Below, one piece after another: positions 42,422 to 50,508 of a stretch of 64,000 nt of DNA. This stretch comes from CAVYXZ01 sp963772595 (GTDB lineage: Bacteria > Chloroflexota > Anaerolineae > Aggregatilineales > Phototrophicaceae), in assembly GCA_963772595.1 (NCBI GenBank), contig CAVYXZ010000013.1, forward strand, positions 1 through 64,000, given 5' to 3'. The notes below the pieces were generated by a model, which was not told where the DNA came from, did no database searches, and saw only the letters and a list, made by a program, of their open reading frames with translations. A program made the translations under genes and the position numbers. Every line of letters starts with the position of its first letter. The stretch's first letter is position 1.

Positions 42422-42881
42422 TCAATCGGTGAATGCCATACTATCGACCCAGCGGCGCAGGCCCTCAATAGACGAACTCTGACCCATGAGTTCGTTCAGG
42501 CGTCTGGCCGTAACCAGGTGCTTCTGAATGATGAATACAAAGGCTTCGGCCTCCTGTTCTTCTCTGTCCTTGAGCAAGCGCGGATCAGCCTCTCTGAGAC
42601 GCCCGTACAGCGGGGCTGGCTGTATCTGGGTGAGTAGCGCCTGGGGAAGCAGTTTGTTGATGGATTTGCGGCTGTGATTCAGGATAATGTGTGCAAGCTC
42701 ATGAAGAATGCTGTGGGTCTGGTGAACGGGGTGGGCTATTTCATTGTAAAAGACGTAGTGGGCCGTCTCAGCAGGAATCCACACAGCATATAAGCCAAGC
42801 TCCAATGGCAGTGGGACGAGGATGATCTCGCGGCGCTTGAGCTGCTCGATATGCCGGATAAAGTGAGAAAGTTCGAACACG
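42422..42881 (-). pseudogene. ImmA/IrrE-like metallopeptidase, 5' end cut off by IS256
   Basis: The remaining C-terminal 150 residues carry the zinc-binding HSILHELAHIILNH motif (HExxH) of ImmA/IrrE peptidases, preceded by ILVPLPLELGLYAVWI and followed by EEQEAEAFVFIIQKHL. The frame continues upstream through the left end of the IS256 element, but those codons belong to the insertion, so the N-terminus is lost; no matching 5' part is seen beyond the right end of the element. ImmA peptidases normally cleave XRE-type repressors to derepress ICE genes, so loss could freeze regulation by the nearby XRE pair. Confidence 0.7.
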
Positions 42882-44317
42882 TTGTGTAAGATATTGTGTG
42901 TAAATGGAGTGCCGGTATAGGAGTTACAATCAGCCGCTTGGAAGGCGGCAGAAAGGCACACCATGAAGACAGCAAAACCGAAGCCAGCCATGCCCTCGGT
43001 GGAGACGATCCAGCAGGAATTGGGCAAGGCAAAGTCCATGGACGATTTCTTTGGCAAGGAGGGCATCTTTGCCCGCTTGTTTGCCGAGACGCTGGAGCAG
43101 ATGCTGGATGCAGAACTGACGGCGCAGTTGGGCTACGAACCGTATGAGGCCAAAGGGCGCAATTCGGGCAACAGCCGCAACGGTCACTACCGCAAGAAAG
43201 TCCGCAGCAGCAACGGCGAGACCGAAGTGACCGTGCCGCGGGATCGCAGTGGCGACTATGAGCCGCAGATTTTGAAGAAGTACCAGGCCAACACCAACGA
43301 GTTGGAAGACAAGATCATCGCCATGTACGCGCGCGGCATGACCCAGCGCGACATCGAAATGCAGTTAGCCGAGATGTACGGCATCGAAGTCTCCGCCCAG
43401 ACGATCAGCACCATCACCGACAAAGTGCTGCCGCTGGTGGAAGCCTGGCAGAGCCGTCCTCTGGCGGCGGTCTATCCCATCCTCTACCTGGATGCCATCC
43501 ACTACAAGCTGCGCAAGGATCACAAGATCGAGAATCGCGCCATTTACATCGTTTTAGCGGTGGATTTGGAGGGTTACAAGGATGTTTTGGGCCATTGGGT
43601 CAGCGACGGCGAGGAAGGCGCCAGTTTCTGGTTGAGCGTGGTGACGGACTTGAAGAACCGGGGCGTGGAGGACGTTTTCATCGCCTGTGTGGATGGTCTC
43701 ACCGGCTTCAAAGAAGCCATCCGCTCGGTCTTTCCCCAGGTGGAAATCCAGCGCTGCATCATCCACCAGATCCGCAACAGCCTCAAGTACGTGGTGTGGA
43801 AGGATCGCAAAGCCTTTGCCGCTGACTTGAAAGCCATCTACCGCGCACCGACCCGCGAATTGGCCGAAACCCAGCTGCTGCAACTGGCTGAGAAATGGGG
43901 CGATAAGTACGCCATCGCCGTCCGCTCCTGGGAGACCCACTGGGAGGAATTGGCGACGATGTTCGACTACACGCCCGAAATCCGGCGGCTCATTTACACC
44001 ACCAACATCATCGAAGCCTACAATCGGCAGTTACGCAAAGTGACCAAAAATCGCGGCGCGCTGCCATCGGGCGAGGCCATTCGCAAGCTGCTCTGGCTGG
44101 CCCATCAGGACATCGCCAGGAAGTGGACCATGCCCGTTCGTAACTGGGCCAATATCTTAAACCATGTTAAAGTCATAGTCCAGACTTTCCACCACATCCT
44201 TTAGTTTATTCTCCAACACCATCAGTATTAGTTCTCCCCTGTAATCAGCTGCATTACTGTCGCTAACGTCCTAAATCGGACTCTCGCGTCACATTTTACA
44301 CTTTTCATATTACAGAA
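42882..44317 (+). mobile_element. IS256-family insertion sequence
   Basis: About 1.44 kb. The left end TTGTGTAAGATATTGTGTGT and the reverse complement of the right end, TTCTGTAATATGAAAAGTGT, are imperfect inverted repeats with about 18 of 25 positions matching. They bracket an intact IS256 transposase. No 8-base target duplication is found, which suggests a rearrangement or deletion at one side. It disrupts the ImmA-like gene. Confidence 0.6.
42963..44204 (+). CDS. IS256-family transposase
   Basis: 413 residues, full length for this family. Catalytic DDE residues lie in LYLDAIHYKLRKDH, FIACVDGLTGFKEAI and TTNIIEAYNRQLRKVTKNRG; CIIHQIRNSLKYV is the conserved block between the second Asp and Glu. 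N-terminal HTH-like region (GMTQRDIEMQLAEMYGIEVS). The gene is free of frame changes and probably active. The C-terminus (NILNHVKVIVQTF) departs slightly from the common NQLAIxFEGRL end. Confidence 0.9.
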   Translation: MKTAKPKPAMPSVETIQQELGKAKSMDDFFGKEGIFARLFAETLEQMLDAELTAQLGYEPYEAKGRNSGNSRNGHYRKKVRSSNGETEVTVPRDRSGDYEPQILKKYQANTNELEDKIIAMYARGMTQRDIEMQLAEMYGIEVSAQTISTITDKVLPLVEAWQSRPLAAVYPILYLDAIHYKLRKDHKIENRAIYIVLAVDLEGYKDVLGHWVSDGEEGASFWLSVVTDLKNRGVEDVFIACVDGLTGFKEAIRSVFPQVEIQRCIIHQIRNSLKYVVWKDRKAFAADLKAIYRAPTRELAETQLLQLAEKWGDKYAIAVRSWETHWEELATMFDYTPEIRRLIYTTNIIEAYNRQLRKVTKNRGALPSGEAIRKLLWLAHQDIARKWTMPVRNWANILNHVKVIVQTFHHIL

Positions 44318-44371
44318 TTGCTGACCAAATGTCCTATTCGATGTCCTAAATAGGACTCTGGGTTGTCCTAC
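44268..44371. promoter_or_regulatory. Cluster of GTCCTA palindromes upstream of the recombinase locus
   Basis: GTCCTAAATCGGACTC (44268-44283) and GTCCTAAATAGGACTC (44343-44358) are near-identical palindromes 75 bases apart; GTCCTA also occurs at 44331 and 44365. The 44205-44427 gap otherwise holds only the IS256 right end. A regulator controlling the recombinase operon is a natural reading. Confidence 0.45.
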
Positions 44372-44427
44372 TTTGTGCTACGCTCCAAGCATTGAAGTTA
44401 TAGAAGCTATCTTCGCTAACCTACAAT

Positions 44428-44661
44428 ATGCGCTGGAGACTCAACAAAATGCCCCGTTCCAGAAAGGAGCCAAGACCAGAGGATATGCTCATGCGGGTCA
44501 TTCGTGTAGCAGAACTGCTGGCAGCAGCGGAAGAATATTCTGAGTCTTCATCTGTCCCTACTGTGGAACCTACGAGCAACGATGGCGATTCATTGCTGGT
44601 TTGTGCTTCAAAAACACAGATTACTTGTCCTGAGGTAAACTCAGGCAAGGTTGAGAATTAG
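44428..44661 (+). CDS. Small protein co-transcribed with the recombinase
   Basis: 77 residues; an internal ATG at 44449 (MPRSRKEPRPEDMLM) with GGAG upstream could be the real start. Basic N-terminus, helical centre (RVIRVAELLAAAEEY), Ser-rich tail with two Cys. It ends 6 bases before the recombinase ATG. Not recognised; possibly a recombination directionality factor or regulator by position only. Confidence 0.45.
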   Translation: MRWRLNKMPRSRKEPRPEDMLMRVIRVAELLAAAEEYSESSSVPTVEPTSNDGDSLLVCASKTQITCPEVNSGKVEN

Positions 44662-44667
44662 GTTGTT

Positions 44668-46472
44668 ATGAGTCGCAACAGCAGGAAACAGCTACCTCCA
44701 AAGCCAGGCTGGGCCGTGTATCTACGAACCAGCAGCGAAGAAGCGCAGAATCCAGAGAATTCTCAGCGCCGCCAGCGCCATGCTATTGAGCGGTCGTTGT
44801 TTGAACGTTCTTCTATGCCTGTGTTCAATGAGTACATCGACAACCTGAGCGGCAGATATGCAGATAATCGCCCAGCCTATCAGCAGATGCTGAAAGATGC
44901 GCGGCAAGGAAGTTTCTCCCATGTCGCAGTCGAGAATGCCGAACGATTCGGTAGAAACGACACAGATGCACTAATTGCCATTGACGAGTTGCACGAGTTA
45001 GGTGTCGCCATCCGCTTTGCTGACTACCCAGATTTGGACCCGATTGACCCCGATGATCGAATACTTGTCAGTCTATCGTTTACATTGGCAGGCGAGAATC
45101 AATTAAGCTTGGACAACGTGTGCGCGGCGGCCTTTACGCTAAGATGCGCAGCGGTGGCTTTGTAGGCAAAGCACCGGAAGGCTACATAAACTGTGAAGAA
45201 AGGTCCGACCAGGTTGACAAAGCTCAGGGAGGTCGCTATAGACGTTGGATAGAACCTCATCCAGAGCGTTTCAAAGTCTGGCGCCTGGCGTGGGATTTGT
45301 TGCTTTCAGATCAATATAGCCTTGCCGATATCTGCGAGGAATTACACTCACGTGGCTATCGCTTTCGCACCGGACGTCCGTTTGTGACGATCACGGCTAC
45401 AGGCAGGCGGAGAGCAGCTGCAAACGCACTATCGCGCGCATTCAACAACTGGTTTTATGCGGGATGGGTTGTCAGCGAAAAGGCCGGAATTGCTCCTAAG
45501 ACGGTACGGGGGCAGTGGAAGCCAATGGTGTCCACAGAGGAATTTGAACGCGGTCAGGGAATACTGATGAAGCGTCAGACGCATCGTGGCGGTGGTGGGA
45601 GAGTGCATAACTACTTGCTGACGGGTATTCTTTATGTGCAGATTGAGGATGGCAAACTTGACCGATTAATCGGTTCTACTCCGAACACAAAGCGGCCAGG
45701 TGGTGGCACAGCCTACTATTGCATACAGAGTAGTAACATCAACATTCCTTGCAGTCGTGTCGATCACCAAATTGATGGTCAGCTAGATGATATTCAAGTC
45801 GATCCGGACTTGCTTCCTGCAATTCGCGAGAGCTACACATCTGACATTGAAGCTAAGCTCACTCGTATGCGCCCAAATCAGAGTGCTGATCTAGAGAAAC
45901 AGCTTGCGGATTTGGATAACGAAGAAGCACGTGTTCTCCGGCTGTTTGCCTCTGGCAAAATCACTGAGAAGGTTTGGGACAATCTTTGGTTGGAATGGCA
46001 GGATCGTCGCCGAAGTATCACGCAGGCACTGGCATCATTGCAAGCCGACAGCGAGGTTCACCTCGCTAATCTTGATGCAGCGCTCACCATTATTTCAAAA
46101 CTGGGTATACTGTACGGTAAGTTGGAAGGCAGCGATAAGAGAAAATTGCTGCGAGAAATAGTCGATCGGATTGTGGTAAATAACGAGGGGAAGATACTGC
46201 GGGTAGAACTCTTGCCACCATTCGCATACCTACGAGATGTTGCAGATCGTATGCGGAATGACGGCGAGGCTTGTGAGGGCAAAACAAAAACCGGCACATT
46301 GTCCGGTTCTTGTTCGAGTAACGTCTCATATGGTAGCCCCAACGGGACTCGAACCCGTGTTTTTGCCTTGAAAGGGCAACGTCCTAGACCGCTAGACGAT
46401 GGGGCCAATGGGGCTACAGTCTACCAGCAGGAGCGCGGTGGTGTCAAGAGAGAGCCTGCGCGGGCAAGCTAA
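44668..46472 (+). CDS. Large serine recombinase (ICE integrase), frame runs through tRNA-Glu
   Basis: About 600 residues, one frame change near 45110. Resolvase-type catalytic domain with nucleophile Ser in VYLRTSSEEAQNPENS and the arginine block VENAERFGRND, then the recombinase domain (KAPEGYINCEE ... DICEELHSRGYRFRTGRPFV), a zinc-ribbon-like region and a coiled coil (LEKQLADLDNEEARVLRLF) ending in KRKLLREIVDRIVV. The last 60 codons read across the antisense strand of tRNA-Glu (SPNGTRTRVFALKGQRPRP), so the native end lies before or at the attachment site. It is the only integrase of the element and lies at its right end. Confidence 0.85.
46331..46406 (-). tRNA. tRNA-Glu (anticodon TTC)
   Basis: The minus strand folds as a cloverleaf: acceptor GGCCCCA/TGGGGCT, anticodon stem TTGCC/GGCAA around CTTTCAA with anticodon TTC, T arm CGGGTTCGAGTCCCG, CCA encoded at the 3' end. 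Its 3' end faces the recombinase gene, so it is the likely integration site and the right border of the element. Confidence 0.95.
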
Positions 46473-46484
46473 TGACTTGGGCGA

Positions 46485-47585
46485 TCAGGCCAGCGCCGGG
46501 AGCGAGAAGGTAAATGTGGTGCATTTGCCGTTCTCGGCACTGCGCGCCGTGAAGCTTCCGCCATGTGCTTCGGCGACCTGGTAGACAAAGGGCAGGCCCA
46601 GGGCCACGCTGGTGCGCGCGCCGGCCTGGCGATGCGTCCATTGGGGCGCGCGGGTCATGATGTCTTGCTCAAAGCCGGGGGTAATCGGGCGACCGGTATC
46701 GGTGAACTGGAGTACCGCCTGGCCGTCGATCTGGTCCAGGGTGATCCAGAGCGTGTCGTCGCGGACGGTGAACTTCATCACACAATCTATGAGCGTGCTG
46801 ATGACCGCTTGCAGCAGATCCTGGTCGGCGCTGACGTGGATCGGCTGCTCGGCGATGTTCAACTGCAGATCCAGACCTTTGACCTCAAGGGTATAGCGCT
46901 CTTTTTCCAGTACACGGTGGAGCAGATGCGCGAGGTCAATTTCGGAGCGCTGTAGATCGTAGCTGCCCAGTTCCAGGCGCGGCAAATCAACCAGCGTATT
47001 GACCAGGTTTAACTGCCGGTAGGCGGCATGGAGCGCACCTTGCAGCAGGCGCTGTGTGGGATCGGAGAGACTGTCTTCTTCCTTGAAGCTGAGCAGCACT
47101 TCGAGGCTGCTGATGATGACGCTAATCGGACTTTTGAGATCGTGCGAGAGCAGTGACGCAGTGCCATCTACATCCTCAATTGTCTGGCCGAGCAAGGCAC
47201 CTGCCGCTGATGGGTCCCCGTGCTGGGTGCGGGGGGCTTGCAGCCAGTTATGCAGTTCGGGCCAGGAGACCGGCTCGTCAAGAACCAGATCAGCACCACT
47301 GCTGAGCGCAGCCCGGCGCTGTTGATGGTTACCCTGGTTGAGGGCGATAATGGGCACATGAGTTTGCATCTGGTCGGCGATAGTCCGGCAGGTCTCGACC
47401 CCGTTAAGTTCCGGGGTGCCAATGTCGATGAGCACAGCGCTGGGGTTCAGGCTCGGCAGCAGCTCCAACGCCTCACTTGCGCTGGCTGCCAGATGAAGGC
47501 TGTAACCCTGGTTCATGGAAAGCAGGCTGAGCGTTTCGAAGGTCTCAGCCTCCGGTTGGCCGACAAAGATCATCGCCGGGGTCAC
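46485..47585 (-). CDS. Hybrid signalling protein: receiver plus histidine kinase
   Basis: 366 residues. N-terminal receiver-like domain (LIDIGTPELNGVETC has the phosphoacceptor Asp), then a HisKA domain with LLSHDLKSPISVI and a HATPase domain (LQFTDTGRPI, GLPFVYQVAEAHGGSF). The N-box (LIDCVMKFT) has Asp where active kinases have Asn, so ATP use may be weakened. Overlaps the next gene upstream by ATGA; together with the cyclase it forms a signalling pair. Confidence 0.8.
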   Translation of the reverse strand: MTPAMIFVGQPEAETFETLSLLSMNQGYSLHLAASASEALELLPSLNPSAVLIDIGTPELNGVETCRTIADQMQTHVPIIALNQGNHQQRRAALSSGADLVLDEPVSWPELHNWLQAPRTQHGDPSAAGALLGQTIEDVDGTASLLSHDLKSPISVIISSLEVLLSFKEEDSLSDPTQRLLQGALHAAYRQLNLVNTLVDLPRLELGSYDLQRSEIDLAHLLHRVLEKERYTLEVKGLDLQLNIAEQPIHVSADQDLLQAVISTLIDCVMKFTVRDDTLWITLDQIDGQAVLQFTDTGRPITPGFEQDIMTRAPQWTHRQAGARTSVALGLPFVYQVAEAHGGSFTARSAENGKCTTFTFSLPALA

Positions 47586-48625
47586 GGCTTTAGCTCCAGG
47601 ACTTCGTAGGTCATCACCGGCTCGGCTCGATTCTTGACATGAACTTCTCCTAATGGTTTGGCAATGACCGCATGTTCGACCTGCTCATAGGTCGCTTTGC
47701 TGATGAGTATCTGGCAGTGTTGGCTCAGATCCTGGAGGCGGGACGCCAGGTTGACGGTGTCCCCGACTGCCGTGTAGTCCATAATGCGATTGGTTCCCAC
47801 GTTGCCCACGACCGCTGTGCCGGTGTGAATACCGAAGTTGATGCCCATACGCATGTCTGGTTCCAGCGACTGGTGAAAATCGACGAGGGCGTTACGAATT
47901 AACAGGGCGGTCCTGACGGCGAAGAAGGCATGATACTCCTGCGGCAGCGGTGTGTTAAACAGCGCCATCACGCCGTCACCGAGAAACTTATCGATCGTGC
48001 CATTTTGTTCCAGTATAAGGTTGACCACCAGATCGTGATAGCGGTTGAGTACCGAGAGCAGTTCTTCCGGGTTCATGCGTTCTGAGAGAGCAGTGAAGCC
48101 CTCCATGTCGGCAAACATGACCGTGACTTCCTGCAATTTGCCGCCCAACTTGACCTGGCGCGGGTCATCCAGCAGCTCTTCGACAACGGAGGCATGAACA
48201 AAGCGTTCGAAGGTTTCGCGCACAATCTGCTGGGTACGGCGAATTTCGTCGTTTTCGGATTTGGCTCGCAGCCGCGTTTCCACACGGGCGACCAGTTCGC
48301 GCGGGTTATAGGGTTTGCTCAGGTAATCTTCCGCGCCGCTTTCGAGGCCGCGCACTCGATTCTCGATGTCGTTTTGGGCTGTCACCATCAACACCGGAAT
48401 CTGAGCTGTTTCGGGGTTGGCCTTGAGCGTTGAGCATACGTCAAAACCGTTCATGCCCGGCATGTCGATGTCCAGCACGACGAGATCGGGCTGGTGCGCA
48501 TCGACAGCGCGCAAGGTGCTGGGACCATCGAAGGCGGTCACGACTTCCAGACCTACCATCTGTAGAATGTCGTAGGCCAATTGACGCATTTCAGGGTTAT
48601 CTTCGGCAATCAAGACTTTAGACAT
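47582..48625 (-). CDS. Receiver-adenylate cyclase (class III)
   Basis: 347 residues: CheY-type receiver (phospho-Asp in LVVLDIDMPGMNGF, Lys in DYLSKPYNPRE), a linker helix and a class III cyclase domain. Metal Asp residues are in VMFADMEGFT and DKFLGDGVMALF, substrate Lys in TIDKFLG, and VGDTVNLASRL supplies Asn and Arg of the transition state; Thr in YTAVGD is the adenine-selecting residue of bacterial class IIIb enzymes. Predicted to make cAMP in response to phosphorylation. Confidence 0.9.
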   Translation of the reverse strand: MSKVLIAEDNPEMRQLAYDILQMVGLEVVTAFDGPSTLRAVDAHQPDLVVLDIDMPGMNGFDVCSTLKANPETAQIPVLMVTAQNDIENRVRGLESGAEDYLSKPYNPRELVARVETRLRAKSENDEIRRTQQIVRETFERFVHASVVEELLDDPRQVKLGGKLQEVTVMFADMEGFTALSERMNPEELLSVLNRYHDLVVNLILEQNGTIDKFLGDGVMALFNTPLPQEYHAFFAVRTALLIRNALVDFHQSLEPDMRMGINFGIHTGTAVVGNVGTNRIMDYTAVGDTVNLASRLQDLSQHCQILISKATYEQVEHAVIAKPLGEVHVKNRAEPVMTYEVLELKP

Positions 48626-48636
48626 GACCGGTCTTT

Positions 48637-49005
48637 CTAACTGAGATGCGTATCAAGTTTGTGAGCAAGCGCCCGAAAGTTGATCGGCTTCGATAGATAA
48701 TCATCACAGCCGACCGCCAGCGCACGTTCACGATCCCCGATCAGGGCGTGGGCGGTCAGCGCGATGATCGGGATGTGCTTGATGTCGGGATTAGCTTTGA
48801 TCTGCTGGGTTGCGGTCCAACCGTCCAGGCGCGGCAGGGACAGGTCCATCAAGATCAAGTCCGGGCGTTCGCTCTGAGCCAGTTCGACACCCTGCTCGCC
48901 ATCGACAGCCTGCAAGACCGTATAGTTAAGCGACGAGAGAATATCGCAAATGAGAATCATGTTGTCGGCGTTGTCTTCCACGACCAGGATACGACCCTCA
49001 CTCAT
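48637..49005 (-). CDS. Stand-alone receiver domain protein (DivK/CheY-like)
   Basis: 122 residues, a single receiver domain: acidic pocket ILVVEDNADN, phospho-Asp in LILMDLSLPRLDGW, Lys in DDYLSKPINF, and the IPIIALTAHA switch region. No output domain. Ends 11 bases before the cyclase gene ATG and probably relays phosphate to it or to the hybrid kinase. Confidence 0.9.
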   Translation of the reverse strand: MSEGRILVVEDNADNMILICDILSSLNYTVLQAVDGEQGVELAQSERPDLILMDLSLPRLDGWTATQQIKANPDIKHIPIIALTAHALIGDRERALAVGCDDYLSKPINFRALAHKLDTHLS

Positions 49006-49161
49006 GCAGTGTGACTCTCCCTACGCTCCTATCTAGTTATCATTCTACCGTATTTAGTCCGAGCAAGTATTAACAGCACCTACCTATACGTCAATATAGC
49101 ATCAAAGGCTGCCGCATACGCTAGAGATACGCAAATTAACGGGATATTCACGTTCGGGACG

Positions 49162-49758
49162 CTACTGGAAGGGATCGACAGGGAAGCGCCACTCGTGGAG
49201 CAAAGCCCAATCCTCCGGCGGCCAATAGCGCACGACCGCTTCGCCGATGATGGTGCTGCGGTTGACCGGGCCGAATATGCGCGAATCACGACTGTGATTG
49301 CGATTATCGCCCATGACGAAGTATTCATCCGGCCCCAGGGTCACGGGGTTGTTGCGGCCCTGACTGGTTGAATTCTCCTCGTTAATGTAAGGCTCGTCGA
49401 GTTCATTGCCGTTGATGTAGACGTGATTGTCGTGAATATCCACCGTCTCACCGGGCAGGCCGATGACGCGCTTGATCAGAGGCGGGCTGATACCGGGATT
49501 ATCCGGCGATTGAAAGACCAGAATATCACCGCGCTCCGGGTCGGCCAGCATAAAGTTGACCCGGCTGACGATCACGCGCTGGCTGGTGTAGAAACTCGGC
49601 TCCATGCTGGGGCCATCGACATAGAAGCGCACGCTGGCGAGATCCGCCAGGGCGTAGATGGCGACCAGCAAGACGAGGGTTTCAACAATTTCGTAGACGA
49701 TGCCCTGCCGCCGCAGCCGGGGGCGAGGCATTGCAAGTACAGGCGCTTGTGCAGTCAT
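49162..49758 (-). CDS. lepB: Signal peptidase I (paralogue A)
   Basis: 198 residues from ATG 49758, chosen because AGGAG lies 6 bases upstream (the frame is open to 49812). One N-terminal membrane helix (VETLVLLVAIYALADLA), catalytic Ser in YVDGPSMEPSF, catalytic Lys in LIKRVIGLPGE, and the conserved GDNRNHSRDSRIFGPV box E. Removes signal peptides of exported proteins at the outer face of the membrane. Tandem with a second paralogue. Confidence 0.9.
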   Translation of the reverse strand: MTAQAPVLAMPRPRLRRQGIVYEIVETLVLLVAIYALADLASVRFYVDGPSMEPSFYTSQRVIVSRVNFMLADPERGDILVFQSPDNPGISPPLIKRVIGLPGETVDIHDNHVYINGNELDEPYINEENSTSQGRNNPVTLGPDEYFVMGDNRNHSRDSRIFGPVNRSTIIGEAVVRYWPPEDWALLHEWRFPVDPFQ

Positions 49759-49766
49759 TGAGTCTC

Positions 49767-50369
49767 CTATGGTGTGTTGTCGTGGGCACCGATTTGGGTC
49801 ACGACCCCCCAATCCTGGGGCGGCCAGTAGCGTACCAGGACCTCGCCGACGATCAGGCTGCGCTTGACCGGCCCAAAGGCGCGCGAGTCGCTGCTGTGAT
49901 AGCGGTTGTCGCCCATGACAAAATATTCATCCGGCCCCAGAACGATGGGGTTGCTGCGGCCCGCTGTGGTAGAGTCTTCTTCGTTGGTATAGGTCTCGTC
50001 CAGGGGGGTGCCGTTGATGTAGACGCGGTTATCCTGGAAAGACACGGTTTCGCCGGGCAGGCCAATCACTCGCTTGATGTAATCCTCACGCGGGTCGTTG
50101 GGATAGTGAAAGACGACGATGTCGAGCCGTTCGGGATCGCCCAGCATATAGTTCAGACGGCTGATGTAGAGCACCTGGTTATCGTCGAAGTTAGGGTACA
50201 TGCTCTTGCCTTCGACGATGTAGCGCGCACTGGCGAGGTTGACCAGGGCGTACACAGCCACGACCAGGACAGCCGTCTCTACAATTTCTTGCAGCCAGGT
50301 CGAGCGGTGTAAACGCGGTCTGGCTCGGTTTGCTCGTGCTTTCAAATGACGCTCCAAGTCACTGAACAT
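49767..50369 (-). CDS. lepB: Signal peptidase I (paralogue B)
   Basis: 200 residues from ATG 50369. Membrane helix VETAVLVVAVYALVNLA, catalytic Ser in VEGKSMYPNF, Lys in YIKRVIGLPGE and box GDNRYHSSDSRAFGPV. It is about 50 percent identical by eye to paralogue A across the catalytic domain, so a tandem duplication. The start is preceded almost at once by a consensus promoter, which implies a leaderless or nearly leaderless transcript. Confidence 0.9.
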   Translation of the reverse strand: MFSDLERHLKARANRARPRLHRSTWLQEIVETAVLVVAVYALVNLASARYIVEGKSMYPNFDDNQVLYISRLNYMLGDPERLDIVVFHYPNDPREDYIKRVIGLPGETVSFQDNRVYINGTPLDETYTNEEDSTTAGRSNPIVLGPDEYFVMGDNRYHSSDSRAFGPVKRSLIVGEVLVRYWPPQDWGVVTQIGAHDNTP

Positions 50370-50373
50370 TCGA

Positions 50374-50402
50374 ATTATAGACAGCGATTCGCTGCATATC
50401 AA
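50374..50402 (-). promoter_or_regulatory. Consensus promoter of the signal peptidase pair
   Basis: -35 TTGATA (50402-50397), 17-base spacer, -10 TATAAT (50379-50374). The ATG begins at 50369, 5 bases beyond the -10, so transcription should start at or next to the ATG. Confidence 0.7.
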
Positions 50403-50508
50403 TCTTTAGTACTAGAAAGCTGACCAAGATCGAGGTTTATCAAGGCCCGTAAGCCCGTCTTTATGTATACTATAAGGATAGGACGTAAACGCTGACTGCG
50501 AGGCGACG

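Noticed and set aside
42963..43066. Authentic N-terminus of the ImmA-like peptidase
   Set aside because: These codons are antisense to the IS256 transposase start and belong to the insertion, not to the peptidase gene.
46410..46472. Recombinase C-terminal 20 codons after the tRNA as functional sequence
   Set aside because: They read host sequence beyond the attachment site; kept in the coordinates only because no earlier stop exists in this frame.
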